Origin: Trinickia terrae
GTDB lineage: Bacteria > Pseudomonadota > Gammaproteobacteria > Burkholderiales > Burkholderiaceae
DNA length: 64,000 nt
NCBI RefSeq assembly: GCF_005144415.1
Contig: NZ_SWJE01000005.1
Span: 658,134-722,133 of the forward strand
Reading direction: 5' to 3'
Shown here: piece by piece, positions 51,918 through 60,889 of the stretch
Layout of the letters: the number at the start of each line of letters is the position of its first letter
Position numbering within the stretch: position 1 is the first letter of the stretch
Notes under the pieces: model-generated
Told to the model about the DNA's origin: nothing
What the model saw: the letters and a program-made list of their open reading frames with translations, nothing else
Database searches by the model: none
Position numbers and translations under genes: made by a program

Positions 51918-53084
51918 ATGAAGATTCACGAGTACCAGGGTAAGGAAATCCTGCGGAAATTCGGGGTCGCGGTACCGCGCGGCACGCCGGTGTTCTCGGT
52001 GGAAGATGCGGTCAAGGCCGCTGAAGAGCTGGGCGGCCCGGTGTGGGTCGTCAAGGCTCAGATCCATGCGGGCGGCCGCGGCAAGGGCGGCGGCGTGAAG
52101 GTGGCGAAGTCGCTGGACCAGGTGCGCGAATACGCGAACCAGATCCTCGGCATGCAGCTCGTCACGCACCAGACCGGCCCGGAAGGCCAAAAGGTGAATC
52201 GTCTGCTGATCGAAGAAGGCGCCGACATCAAGAAGGAGCTCTATGTCGGCCTCGTGATTGATCGCGTGTCGCAGAAGGTCGTCGTGATGGCCTCGAGCGA
52301 AGGCGGGATGGACATCGAAGAAGTTGCCGCGAAGACGCCCGAAGCGATCCACAAGGTGGCGGTCGATCCGTCGAAGGGTCTGCTGGATTCGGACGCCGAC
52401 GACCTCGCGAAGAAGATCGGCGTGCCCGATGCGTCGATCGCGCAAGCGCGTGCGATCCTGCAAGGCCTCTACAAGGCCACCTGGGAAACGGATGCATCGC
52501 TCGCCGAAATCAACCCGCTGATCCTGACGGGCGACGGCAAGGTGATCGCGCTCGACGCCAAGTTCAACTTCGATTCGAACGCGCTGTTCCGTCATCCGGA
52601 AATCGTCGCGTACCGCGATCTGGACGAAGAAGATCCGGCTGAAGTCGAAGCGTCGAAATTCGACCTCGCGTACATCTCGCTCGACGGCAACATCGGCTGT
52701 CTCGTGAACGGCGCAGGCCTCGCGATGGCGACGATGGACACCATCAAGCTGTTCGGCGGCGAGCCGGCGAACTTCCTCGACGTCGGCGGCGGCGCGACGA
52801 CCGAGAAGGTCACCGAAGCGTTCAAGCTGATGCTGAAGAACCCGGACCTGAAGGCGATCCTCGTGAACATCTTCGGCGGCATCATGCGCTGCGACGTGAT
52901 CGCGGAAGGCGTGATCGCTGGTTCGAAGGCGGTGAACCTGGGCGTCCCGCTCGTCGTGCGCATGAAGGGCACCAACGAAGACCTGGGCAAGAAGATGCTC
53001 GCCGAGTCCGGCCTGCCGATCATCTCGGCGGACAGCATGGAAGAAGCGGCGCAGAAGGTCGTCGCGGCTGCTGCAGGCAAGTAA
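51918..53084 (+). CDS. sucC: Succinyl-CoA synthetase beta subunit
   Basis: The 388-residue subunit joins SucD to interconvert succinyl-CoA and succinate with ATP or GTP formation in the TCA cycle. It has an ATP-grasp N-terminal part ([40 protein letters not shown]) and the CoA-ligase domain ([58 protein letters not shown]). AAGGAAT precedes the ATG. Length equals E. coli SucC. sucD follows after 27 bases. Here the pair is not linked to sucAB, as is usual in Burkholderia. Confidence 0.98.
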   Translation: MKIHEYQGKEILRKFGVAVPRGTPVFSVEDAVKAAEELGGPVWVVKAQIHAGGRGKGGGVKVAKSLDQVREYANQILGMQLVTHQTGPEGQKVNRLLIEEGADIKKELYVGLVIDRVSQKVVVMASSEGGMDIEEVAAKTPEAIHKVAVDPSKGLLDSDADDLAKKIGVPDASIAQARAILQGLYKATWETDASLAEINPLILTGDGKVIALDAKFNFDSNALFRHPEIVAYRDLDEEDPAEVEASKFDLAYISLDGNIGCLVNGAGLAMATMDTIKLFGGEPANFLDVGGGATTEKVTEAFKLMLKNPDLKAILVNIFGGIMRCDVIAEGVIAGSKAVNLGVPLVVRMKGTNEDLGKKMLAESGLPIISADSMEEAAQKVVAAAAGK

Positions 53085-53111
53085 GCGCGCTCAACGAACA
53101 GAGGTCAATAC

Positions 53112-53993
53112 ATGTCGATTCTGATCAACAAAGACACCAAGGTCATCACGCAGGGCATCACCGGCAAGACCGGCCAGTTCCACACGCGCGCATGCCGCGA
53201 ATACGCGAACGGCCGCGAAGCGTACGTCGCGGGCGTGAACCCGAAGAAGGCCGGCGAGGATTTCGAGGGCATTCCGATCTACGCGAGCGTCAAGGAAGCG
53301 AAGGCTGAAACGGGCGCGACCGTGTCGGTCATCTACGTGCCGCCGGCAGGCGCCGCTGCGGCGATCTGGGAAGCGGTGGAAGCCGATCTCGATCTCGCGA
53401 TCTGCATCACCGAAGGCATCCCCGTTCGCGACATGATCGAAGTGCGCGACCGCATGCGCCGCGAAAACCGCAAGACGCTGCTGCTCGGACCGAACTGCCC
53501 GGGCACGATCACGCCGGATGAGCTGAAGATCGGCATCATGCCGGGCCACATCCACCGCAAGGGCCGCATCGGCGTCGTGTCGCGCTCAGGCACGCTGACG
53601 TATGAAGCCGTTGCGCAGCTCACGGCGCTGGGCCTCGGCCAGTCGTCGGCAGTCGGCATCGGCGGCGATCCGATCAACGGCCTGAAGCACATCGACGTGA
53701 TGAAGATGTTCAACGACGATCCGGACACGGACGCCGTCATCATGATCGGCGAAATCGGCGGCCCGGACGAAGCGAACGCGGCGTACTGGATCAAGGACAA
53801 TATGAAGAAGCCGGTGGTCGGCTTCATCGCGGGCGTCACGGCGCCTCCGGGCAAGCGCATGGGCCACGCCGGCGCGCTGATCTCGGGCGGTGCCGATACG
53901 GCCGACGCGAAGCTCGAAATCATGGATGGCTGCGGCATCAAGGTGACGCGCAACCCGTCGGAAATGGGCCGCCTGCTGAAGTCGATTCTGTAA
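53112..53993 (+). CDS. sucD: Succinyl-CoA synthetase alpha subunit
   Basis: The 293-residue subunit binds CoA and carries the phospho-His. The CoA site is near [20 protein letters not shown], the nucleotide-type loop is [12 protein letters not shown], and the catalytic His lies in the C-terminal [35 protein letters not shown] is the standard start, with AGAGGT before it. It ends at an intrinsic terminator 35 bases downstream. Confidence 0.98.
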   Translation: MSILINKDTKVITQGITGKTGQFHTRACREYANGREAYVAGVNPKKAGEDFEGIPIYASVKEAKAETGATVSVIYVPPAGAAAAIWEAVEADLDLAICITEGIPVRDMIEVRDRMRRENRKTLLLGPNCPGTITPDELKIGIMPGHIHRKGRIGVVSRSGTLTYEAVAQLTALGLGQSSAVGIGGDPINGLKHIDVMKMFNDDPDTDAVIMIGEIGGPDEANAAYWIKDNMKKPVVGFIAGVTAPPGKRMGHAGALISGGADTADAKLEIMDGCGIKVTRNPSEMGRLLKSIL

Positions 53994-54027
53994 GCGACGT
54001 CAGTCCTGACGTACGTTCCAAGCAGAA

Positions 54028-54051
54028 AACGCCGGTTCGCCGGCGTTTTTT
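54028..54051 (+). terminator. Intrinsic terminator after sucD
   Basis: AACGCCGG pairs with CCGGCGTT across a TTCG loop, followed by a run of five more Ts. It is a textbook terminator, 35 bases after the sucD stop. Confidence 0.93.
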
Positions 54052-54091
54052 GTTATTCTTGCGAAACCCTTTCGTAAGACGGCGGATCTGA

Positions 54092-54125
54092 AGCGAGGGA
54101 GCAATGATTGCTTCCTCGCTTTTTT
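54092..54125 (+). terminator. Second intrinsic hairpin terminator upstream of terC
   Basis: AGCGAGGGAGCAA pairs with TTGCTTCCTCGCT (one G-T pair) around a three-base loop, followed by TTTTT. It lies about 70 bases before terC and after the sucD terminator, so it may act on a transcript that begins between the two hairpins. Confidence 0.72.
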
Positions 54126-54197
54126 ATGTCGACCGGAGTCAGCACTTATTCCGGTCCCATGCAAAGCCGCCCGTGCCCGGCCTTTTACTCTTTCCCC

Positions 54198-54935
54198 ATG
54201 CTCGAATTCTTCGCAACGCTCCATTGGGGCGCGGTCCTGCAAATCGTCGTCATCGACATCCTGCTTGGCGGCGATAACGCAGTCGTAATCGCGCTCGCCT
54301 GCCGCAATCTCCCGCAAGCCCAGCGTGTGCGCGGCGTGCTGTGGGGCACGGCGGGGGCGATCGTGCTGCGGGTCGCGCTGATTTCGTTTGCGGTCGTGCT
54401 GCTCGATGTGCCTTTGCTGAAGTTCGCGGGCGGCCTGCTGCTGCTGTGGATCGGCGTGCGCCTGATGGCGCCCGCGCACGACGTCCACGAAAACATCAAG
54501 CCGGCCGACAAGCTGATCTCGGCGATCAAGACGATCGTCGTCGCCGATGCGGTGATGAGCCTCGACAACGTGATCGCCATCGCCGGCGCCGCCGAAGCGG
54601 CCGATCCGCAGCATCGGATCGCGCTCGTGATCTTCGGCCTCATCCTCAGCATTCCGCTGATCGTCTGGGGCAGCACGCTGGTGCTCAAGCTGCTCGACCG
54701 TTTCCCGATCATCGTGACGCTGGGGGCGGCGCTGCTCGGCTGGATCGCCGGCGGCCTCATCATCAACGATCCCGCCGGCGATCGCTGGCCGTTGCTCGAT
54801 ACGCCCGCCGCCGAATACGGCGCGCACATCGCGGGCGCGGTGTTCGTGGTCATCGTCGGTTATTGCATGAAGCGGCGAGCCGTGCGGCGCGGCGAGGCCG
54901 GGGCGTCCGGCTCGGACTCCTCCGGCGCGCACTGA
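54198..54935 (+). CDS. TerC-family integral membrane protein (YjbE-type)
   Basis: The 245-residue protein has about seven membrane helices with the conserved acidic TerC positions in [20 protein letters not shown] and [20 protein letters not shown]. Members of this family export Mn2+ or help metalate secreted enzymes. ATG 54198 is chosen because it places the first helix correctly; no Shine-Dalgarno is seen. No manganese (yybP-ykoY) riboswitch consensus is visible upstream. A terminator follows the gene. Confidence 0.88.
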   Translation: MLEFFATLHWGAVLQIVVIDILLGGDNAVVIALACRNLPQAQRVRGVLWGTAGAIVLRVALISFAVVLLDVPLLKFAGGLLLLWIGVRLMAPAHDVHENIKPADKLISAIKTIVVADAVMSLDNVIAIAGAAEAADPQHRIALVIFGLILSIPLIVWGSTLVLKLLDRFPIIVTLGAALLGWIAGGLIINDPAGDRWPLLDTPAAEYGAHIAGAVFVVIVGYCMKRRAVRRGEAGASGSDSSGAH

Positions 54936-54999
54936 CGCGGCGCGACGCTGGCCATCCGGCCGAGTGCCGGGCATAGCACCCGCTGGCTACGATGAAGAC

Positions 55000-55029
55000 G
55001 TCTGTCCGGTTTTCGGGCAGGCGTTTTTT
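55000..55029 (+). terminator. Intrinsic terminator after terC
   Basis: GTCTGTCCG pairs with CGGGCAGGC (with G-T wobbles) over a short loop, followed by GTTTTTTC. It sits between terC and pilA. Confidence 0.75.
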
Positions 55030-55047
55030 CATTCAGGGAGCCTGCCG

Positions 55048-55665
55048 ATGTTCGTTTCTCCACTCTTCCAGTTTTCGCGCCGCTCCGGCGGCGCGCCGCA
55101 ACGCTCCGAGGTTCGCGAGCCGGTGAGCGCTCGCGCGATTCGCGCGTACCGCAAGTCGGGTTTCACGCTGATCGAATTGATGATCGTGCTCGCGATCGTC
55201 GGGGTCATCGCGGCGTATGCGATACCGGCGTATCAGGACTATCTGGCGCGCAGCCGCGTAGGCGAGGGCCTGGCGCTGGCGTCGTCTGCGCGGCTCGCGG
55301 TCGCCGAGAATGCGGCGAGCGGCAATGCGCTCGGCGCCGGATACTCGGCCCCGCCCGCCACGCGCAATGTGTCGTCGGTGAAAATCGACGACGACACGGG
55401 TCAGATCACGGTGAGCTATACGGCGCGAGTCGCGCCGGACGGCTCCAGCACGCTCGTGCTCGTGCCGTCGGTACCCGACAACGCCGATACGCCGACGGCG
55501 CGCGTCGCCTTGTCGAGCGGCGTGACGCTCGCCGGTTCGGTCACGTGGGAATGCTTCGCGGGCGGCAAGAGCGCGTCCTCGCTGCCCGCACCGGGGGCTG
55601 GGCCGAGGCCGTCCGAAGCACCGACGCTGCCTTCGAATCTGGCGCCGCCCGAGTGCCGCGCGTGA
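55048..55665 (+). CDS. pilA: Type IV pilin (PilA-like prepilin)
   Basis: The 205-residue prepilin is processed at Gly38/Phe39 in [20 protein letters not shown], with Glu at mature position 5 and the usual hydrophobic helix. The prepeptide of 38 residues is much longer than the normal 6-15; CAGGGAG supports ATG 55048, but an in-frame GTG at 55123 would shorten it to 13. The mature protein ends with a C-terminal disulfide pair (Cys in WECFAG and in PPECRA) that encloses a Pro/Ser-rich loop. The next gene encodes an O-oligosaccharyltransferase, so that loop is a likely glycosylation target. Confidence 0.9.
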   Translation: MFVSPLFQFSRRSGGAPQRSEVREPVSARAIRAYRKSGFTLIELMIVLAIVGVIAAYAIPAYQDYLARSRVGEGLALASSARLAVAENAASGNALGAGYSAPPATRNVSSVKIDDDTGQITVSYTARVAPDGSSTLVLVPSVPDNADTPTARVALSSGVTLAGSVTWECFAGGKSASSLPAPGAGPRPSEAPTLPSNLAPPECRA

Positions 55666-55818
55666 CGGCTGCGGGGTAGGCGCGGGCCAGGACAGAGGCT
55701 TACCGGATAGCGCCATCGCAACACATGGGGCACGAATTCGCGCATATTCCCTCCGTCCGGCGCACATTGAAAGGATTTTTTTGTATAGTGCGCCGGTTGC
55801 TGACGCCTCCGGTTCCTC

Positions 55819-57606
55819 ATGCCCTCCCCATTTGCACGTTATTTGTCGCTGGTTTTGCTGGCTTTCGCGTTGATTCTTCCTTACGCGGTCACCAACCATA
55901 CCTATCCGATTCCGACGTTCTATTCGGAATTCACGGCGCTCGCGCTGTACCTGATGGTCGGCGCCGCCGTGTTGCTGGTCGTGAAGAGCGTGCGGCCGCG
56001 CATGACCTACGCCTCGCCGCTCGTCGCGCTCGTGCCGCTGGCTTTCGGTCTCGTGCTCGTTGCGCAGACTTTCCTGCTGCCGGTCGCACAGCCGTCGATG
56101 AACTGGCTCGGCGCCGGCTTCCTGCTCGCCGCCTTCATGGCCGCGCACTCGGGCTATGGGCTGGCCCGCGCGAACCTGTCCGAGGATGCGCTGTGCTGGG
56201 CCGCGGGCGCACTGATCGTCGGCGCGTTTTTCGCCGTGTTCTGCCAAGCCGTGCAGCTCTTTCACGCGGAGGTCCGCTTCTCGCCGTTCGTCGTGGCGTA
56301 CAACATCACCGTCGATCGCCGTCCGTTCGGCAACATGGCGCAGGCCAACCACCTCGCCACGGCCATCGCGTTCGGCATGGCCGGCGCGATGTTCCTCGCG
56401 CAGACGCGGCGGCTGAACGTGCTCGCATGGGCGGTTGCGTCGTTGATCTGCGCGGTCGGGCAGGCGCTGACCGTGTCGCGCGGGCCGTGGCTGCAGACCG
56501 CGGTGGTCGTCGTGGCCGGTTTCTGGATGGCCGCGGCGGAAGCGCGGCGGCACGGCGGCGCACGGCGCAATACGCGCGAATGGCTGATCCCGTTCGGGCT
56601 CGTCGTGATCTTTGTCGCGGTGAACGTCGCGGTGCGCTGGGCCAACGTGCGCTACAACCTCGGCCTCGCCGTATCGGCCGCGGACCGCTTCAAGGACCAA
56701 GGCCAGATCGCGCCGCGCATCGCGCTCTGGAAATACGGCCTGGCGATGTTCAAGGAGCATCCGCTGTTGGGCGTGGGCTGGGGCGAGTTCCCGCGCTTTC
56801 AATTTGCGTTGGCGAAGGCGCTGGGCGGCGTCGAGATCGCGAACAACTCGCACGACATCTTCATCGACCTGCTTGCGAAGTCGGGGCTGGCCGGCCTCGG
56901 TATCCTGCTGATCGGGCTCGTGGCGTGGCTCGTCCGGATGGTGCTCGCGCCGCAGTGTGCGCCGCGCGTCTTCGGCCTCGCGCTGATCGGTGTGCTGCTG
57001 ATGCATGCGCTCGTCGAATATCCGCAGCAGTACATGTTCTTCCTGCTGCCGGCGATGTTCATCTTCGGGCTGCTCGAGACCAGGCCGCTGCGCTTCGTAT
57101 CGGGCGGCTTGTCGTTCGGAATTCAGGTGGTGCTCGTCATGGGCGGCCTGGCGGCGCTGTATCCGGTCTATCGCGACTACGCGCGCGCGGAAGTGCTGTA
57201 CTACGGTGCGCATCCGGCCGACGAGTACCGCGCCGATCCGTCGTTCCTGTTCGGCGCCTGGGGTGAATATGGGATGGCCACGCTGCTGCCGATCGATTCG
57301 AACGATCTGCCGATGAAGCTCGCGATGCACAAGCAGGCGATCGCACTGCTGCCGGGGGAGACGGTGCTGCGCCGCTACGCCGTGCTTCAGGCGCTCGACG
57401 GGCAGCCGGGGGCGGCTTTCGATACGGTGGCGCGGTTGAAGATCTTCGCGGAGGAACTGCACGACTGGCCGTCGCAACTCGCTTCGCTCTACGCGCTGTG
57501 CGACGAGCAGCAGGCAGTGCTGGTCGGCTTCAAAGCCGAGCTGGTGAAGAAGTACGGCGTGCCGCCGAAGGACGCCAACCAGGACGATGACGATAGCGAC
57601 GATTGA
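55819..57606 (+). CDS. pglL: PglL-type pilin O-oligosaccharyltransferase (Wzy_C family)
   Basis: The 595-residue inner-membrane glycosyltransferase has ten or more helices. The Wzy/WaaL-type periplasmic loop carries FGNMAQANHLATAIAFGMAG and the catalytic-region block KYGLAMFKEHPLLGVGWGEF with NNSHDIFIDLLAKSGLAGLG, the His in NSHD being the family's key residue. A soluble C-terminal part (about 455-595) ends in an acidic DDDDSDD tail. PglL enzymes transfer lipid-linked glycans to Ser of pilins and other exported proteins. It lies just after pilA, as in several Burkholderia. Confidence 0.9.
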   Translation: MPSPFARYLSLVLLAFALILPYAVTNHTYPIPTFYSEFTALALYLMVGAAVLLVVKSVRPRMTYASPLVALVPLAFGLVLVAQTFLLPVAQPSMNWLGAGFLLAAFMAAHSGYGLARANLSEDALCWAAGALIVGAFFAVFCQAVQLFHAEVRFSPFVVAYNITVDRRPFGNMAQANHLATAIAFGMAGAMFLAQTRRLNVLAWAVASLICAVGQALTVSRGPWLQTAVVVVAGFWMAAAEARRHGGARRNTREWLIPFGLVVIFVAVNVAVRWANVRYNLGLAVSAADRFKDQGQIAPRIALWKYGLAMFKEHPLLGVGWGEFPRFQFALAKALGGVEIANNSHDIFIDLLAKSGLAGLGILLIGLVAWLVRMVLAPQCAPRVFGLALIGVLLMHALVEYPQQYMFFLLPAMFIFGLLETRPLRFVSGGLSFGIQVVLVMGGLAALYPVYRDYARAEVLYYGAHPADEYRADPSFLFGAWGEYGMATLLPIDSNDLPMKLAMHKQAIALLPGETVLRRYAVLQALDGQPGAAFDTVARLKIFAEELHDWPSQLASLYALCDEQQAVLVGFKAELVKKYGVPPKDANQDDDDSDD

Positions 57607-57683
57607 TCGTATCGCCGCAACTGTTTTAGTGAAGCGCCGGTGCAAGCACGCCGCCGGCGCGATCCCCTCAATCGCGCAGAACG

Positions 57684-57703
57684 GGCCGGGGGCGGCCCCG
57701 GCC
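57684..57703. terminator. Possible bidirectional hairpin between convergent genes
   Basis: GGCCGGGG and CCCCGGCC form a perfect 8-bp stem with a four-base loop between the pglL and peroxidase 3' ends. The T-run is poor on both sides, so termination is uncertain. Confidence 0.35.
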
Positions 57704-57726
57704 GGTCCTTGCGCTCGACAACTACG

Positions 57727-59118
57727 TTATTGCGACGCCACCGGCACGTAGGCGCCGGTCAGCGTCTTGAGGAACGCGACGATGTCGTCGACGTCCTGAC
57801 TCGGCAGCCTCTTTCCGACTTGGTCCTTCAACATGATGCGCACCGCCTCATGGAGATCGTCGACGCTTCCGTCGTGGAAATACGGCTGCGTCAGTTCGAC
57901 GTTGCGCAGCGTCGGCGTCTTGAAGCGCCGGCGGTCCTGTTCATCGTGCGTGACGTTGAACCGGCCTTGGTCGGCTTCGGTGAGCGGGCCGCCGCGTTGC
58001 CCGAAGTAGTCGCCCTTCAAGCCCATCAATTCGAACGATTGCCCGCCGAAATTGCTGCCGACGTGACACGTGAAGCACCGGTTCGCCTTGAATAGCTGAT
58101 AGCCGCGCACTTCCTGGTTCGTGAGCGCGGTCTTCTCGCCCTTGAGGTAGGCGTCGAAGCGGCTTGGTGTGATGAGCGTCTTTTCGAACTCGGCGATGGC
58201 ATCGGTGATGGTGTCGCCGGAATAGCCGCTCGGGTACACCTGCCTGAATGCCTTGGTGAAAGCGGGGTCCGCATCGAGCTTGGCGATGATCTCGTCCCAC
58301 GATTCCGATGCCATCTCCTTCGGGTTGAGCGGCGGGCCGCCGGCCTGGTCCTGCAGCGTGGCTGCGCGGCCGTCCCAGAACTGCACGTGATTCAGCACGG
58401 CGTTGAAAATGGTTGGCGCATTGATCGGCCCGATCTGGCCGCCGACGCCAATCGACGACTTGCGCCCGTCCACGCCGCCGTGCGAAAGCATATGGCAGCT
58501 CGCGCAGGACACCGTGTTGTCCTTCGAAAGACGCGGATCGTTGAAGAGCTGCTGGCCGAGGGCGACCTTGCGAGCATCGACCGGCAAGGGCTTGGGCAGC
58601 GGCTGCACCGGTTCGTCGCGAAATTCCGGTGCGGTTTCGGCCGTGGCGTAATAAGCCCGACGCTGTGAGGCGATCCAGTCCTGTAGCAGTTTGCGCTCGG
58701 TTTCATCGAGGGCCGACGCCCAATGCACCACGCGAAAACGCAGCGGCGGCATGGCGTTGTCCTTGAGCACACTTTCCAGCTTGGCGAGATCGACCTGAGA
58801 CGGAGGCGTGCCGTCTTGCAAATCCGCGAACAAGGCATCGAGCCGGAAATGCTTCTGTCCTGTCTCGACATCGTAGGCGGAGAGCTGCTTGATGCCGGGC
58901 AGCTGCGAATAGGCCGGCAACGTGTAGCTGCTCGAGTGGCAGTAGTAGCAGGCTTTCTCGTTGAGCAGGTTGCGGATCTGCAGGCCTTCGGCCGAAGCCG
59001 CCGTCACGGATGCCGCTTGTTCCGCGTAGCGCATGTCGTGACGGTATGTGTATCCGGCCAGCCCCAGATAGCCGATGAGCGCTATGCCGCATAGAGACAC
59101 GACTATTCTTTTATTCAT
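57727..59118 (-). CDS. Triheme cytochrome c peroxidase (YhjA/CcpA-type)
   Basis: The 463-residue protein has an N-terminal membrane anchor (RIVVSLCGIALIGYLGLAGY) and faces the periplasm. It has three heme c sites: C57-x2-CH61 (CYYCH), C205-x2-CH209 (CASCH) and C348-x2-CH352 (CFTCH). Classical bacterial peroxidases have two. The extra N-terminal heme domain and anchor match E. coli YhjA, a quinol-dependent H2O2 reductase. MauG-family blocks are clear (NAPTIFNAVLNHVQFWDGRA, TPTLRNVELTQPYFHDGS). AGGA precedes the ATG. It converges with pglL and borders an accessory region. Confidence 0.93.
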   Translation of the reverse strand: MNKRIVVSLCGIALIGYLGLAGYTYRHDMRYAEQAASVTAASAEGLQIRNLLNEKACYYCHSSSYTLPAYSQLPGIKQLSAYDVETGQKHFRLDALFADLQDGTPPSQVDLAKLESVLKDNAMPPLRFRVVHWASALDETERKLLQDWIASQRRAYYATAETAPEFRDEPVQPLPKPLPVDARKVALGQQLFNDPRLSKDNTVSCASCHMLSHGGVDGRKSSIGVGGQIGPINAPTIFNAVLNHVQFWDGRAATLQDQAGGPPLNPKEMASESWDEIIAKLDADPAFTKAFRQVYPSGYSGDTITDAIAEFEKTLITPSRFDAYLKGEKTALTNQEVRGYQLFKANRCFTCHVGSNFGGQSFELMGLKGDYFGQRGGPLTEADQGRFNVTHDEQDRRRFKTPTLRNVELTQPYFHDGSVDDLHEAVRIMLKDQVGKRLPSQDVDDIVAFLKTLTGAYVPVASQ

Positions 59119-59920
59119 ATTGCATTCCTAAATATTGTGGTCGAGATGTTAGAGGTATTTCGGAGGGCTGGCGGGTGCTTAGGACGAGTCTTGACGAAGG
59201 TGACGCTTCGAGACGGCTCGAAAGCGGCCCTCCAGTCGCTCATTTCGCTCGAAGTTCTAGCCTATCGCGTGCACTTGCGTGCCGTCAAAAAGGTGAATTA
59301 TTTTGAGATGTAATGGCGATAGCCGACGCGGCATGTAGATTGAAAACAGAAAGCGCCTTTTTATTGTTGATCTGGTTATTTATTGTCAAATTCGTTTTGT
59401 GTTTTTGCTGGGCGTGCAGACGTGCCTTTTGCTCGTCCGGATAAGGCGAGCTGGAATCTAATTGTTAATGATGCTTCGCACGGCAGGCCGATTCGGTGTT
59501 TTCTAATTCTTTCGTAAAAAAAGCCAATCGCCGTGCTCTGCATTGCTTCGATGGGCGTCCCGTGAAATTTTGAAAGGGCGTTCATTGGCTCGCATGCTTG
59601 CATTTGTCGCGACTCATATTCGCCGCGGCTGCGGTGAATTGTCACCGACAATCGATATCTCTTTAATGGGCGGTAAAAATGGATGATCGACTATATTGAA
59701 TTGTGCGTGATGGCGATACATTGGCGACATGCTGCAGGTGCTCAGTGATGCTTGATAGGAATTGAATATCGTCGAGACGATTTTTAAAAGATCGTGAGGC
59801 CTGTGGGCCGCAAGGTGAGAATAAAAATTACCTGTCGATATCTTTATAAAATAAATTCCGTGGTTGGGGCGGATTAAATTCCCAGCAATTTGTCAAACTT
59901 AATGAATGGGGAGAAATCTC
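59119..59920. other. Long AT-rich intergenic region
   Basis: Eight hundred bases lie between the peroxidase start and the bacteriocin-like gene. From about 59280 it becomes markedly AT-rich and lacks the codon pattern of the flanking core. A 91-residue minus-strand frame (59376-59651) has no ribosome site or recognisable content. The part just before 59921 must hold the promoter of the peptide gene. It may contain acquired or degenerate DNA; I found no clear RNA or repeat. Confidence 0.4.
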
Positions 59921-60223
59921 ATGCGTGAATTGACTCTGGTTGAAATGCAAGCTGCTTCGGGTGGCGTGGCAAAGAATGCGGTGGACTCTTTCGGCGGCGG
60001 CATTCTCGGCGGCATCGTTGGTTCCGCTCTCGGCGCGCTCGCTGGCGGCAAAGTTGCCGCGAAGGCGGGTGGCTGGATCGCTGGCGCCATCGCCGCCGCT
60101 GTTGGGGCTATTGCTGGCGGCATTTACGGTGCTGCGGTTGGCGTAGTTGGCGGTGCTTATGTCGGTACCGACGACGTCGTTAGCATCGGGCAAAAGGTTC
60201 TTGGCGATATCTTGGCGAACTGA
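59921..60223 (+). CDS. Double-glycine-leader bacteriocin/microcin-like peptide precursor
   Basis: The 100-residue precursor begins with MRELTLVEMQAASGG, a canonical GG-type leader ending at Gly14-Gly15, recognised by peptidase-containing ABC exporters. The predicted core of 85 residues has no cysteine. It is rich in Gly, Ala, Ile and Val with many GxxxG steps (GGGILGGIVGSALGALAGG, AGAIAAAVGAIAGGIYGAA), and ends in a more polar helix (DDVVSIGQKVLGDILAN). This resembles pore-forming class II bacteriocins and colicin V-type microcins. GGGGAGA lies ahead of the ATG. No exporter or obvious immunity gene is in the window. Confidence 0.75.
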   Translation: MRELTLVEMQAASGGVAKNAVDSFGGGILGGIVGSALGALAGGKVAAKAGGWIAGAIAAAVGAIAGGIYGAAVGVVGGAYVGTDDVVSIGQKVLGDILAN

Positions 60224-60245
60224 TTCAGCAGCCTAGCTGGCGCGT

Positions 60246-60271
60246 TCATGAGCGCATAGTTGCGCTCATGA
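60246..60271 (+). terminator. Perfect hairpin after the peptide gene
   Basis: TCATGAGCGCA and TGCGCTCATGA form an 11-bp perfect stem with a TAGT loop, 23 bases past the stop. A second hairpin (CAGCCGAC with GTCGGCTG, 60276-60305) follows directly. Neither is trailed by a strong T-run, so these may be terminators or 3'-end stabilisers. Confidence 0.5.
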
Positions 60272-60578
60272 GCAACAGCCGACGCTCGGCATAGGGTGTC
60301 GGCTGTTCCCATATATGTCAAACCAAGTGATACGTCATTCGAGCTCCAGAGGCCGTCTGCGCGAGGCATCTTGTGTCGAACCGCCGCTAATTACGGCGCC
60401 ACCCAATCCCCCGACTTCCCCCCGTGTTTTTCCAGCACTTTCACCTCAGTGATCGTCATGCCGCGATCGACGGCTTTGCACATTCTGGTTTCCGTGCGTA
60501 GCCTTGTGCTGGCGGTCATACAAATCAAAGACTTACTGTCACCGAAGCGTTCGATCCTGTCCAAATCGGTTAATGAAC

Positions 60579-60607
60579 TTGGACAGCGTTTGGACAAGAC
60601 TTGGACG
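60579..60607 (+). repeat. Three TTGGAC repeats at 11-base spacing
   Basis: TTGGACA (60579), TTGGACA (60590) and TTGGACG (60601) are phased by 11 bases, and an inverted GTCCAA lies 20 bases upstream of the first (60559-60564). The period is not a multiple of three, so this is not a protein repeat. It looks like an array of binding half-sites on one DNA face. Confidence 0.5.
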
Positions 60608-60889
60608 ACAATTCGTGACCATCCGCCGGACGTAAGTTTACGCGATCAACTCCATCCTTGGACATACTCCGACGCGGGGGTGATGCGCTGCACCGGCACT
60701 ATGTCAGTCTCGATGCCGGCGATGTTGCCCGTCCGATGGAAGAGATTCAGGCGGCGTCGCGCTCGTCGGTCATGTCCTTCACGTAGAATTGACCATTCCG
60801 TTCGGACGTAAGGTCGAGATGCAACTGCTAAAAGACATCGTGACGTTGTTGCGTTGCTGGCCTTCGGCGCATACACCGAACGGCTATAC

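Larger units (their letters stand above)
60224..60889. other. Intergenic region downstream of the peptide gene
   Basis: About 665 bases lack a convincing gene. Two hairpins come first (60246-60271 and 60276-60305). A minus-strand frame at 60391-60597 ends in [20 protein letters not shown], which looks protein-like but is short and has no good start; it may be the tail of a decayed gene. Near 60579-60607 are three TTGGAC copies at 11-base steps. No integrase or tRNA was found here. Confidence 0.4.

Noticed and set aside
54028-54197. yybP-ykoY manganese riboswitch upstream of terC
   Set aside because: I looked for the conserved riboswitch blocks and did not find them; only a simple hairpin with T-run is present.
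59376-59651. 91-codon minus-strand frame in the AT-rich region
   Set aside because: No ribosome site, no codon bias and no recognisable content.
60391-60597. 68-codon minus-strand frame ending in a protein-like segment
   Set aside because: The last 40 residues look genuine but there is no start or domain; kept only as a possible decayed gene.
60296-60811. 171-codon plus-strand frame downstream of the bacteriocin-like gene
   Set aside because: Starts inside a hairpin, has an implausible composition and overlaps a more protein-like minus-strand fragment; considered as an immunity gene but lacks the expected hydrophobic profile.
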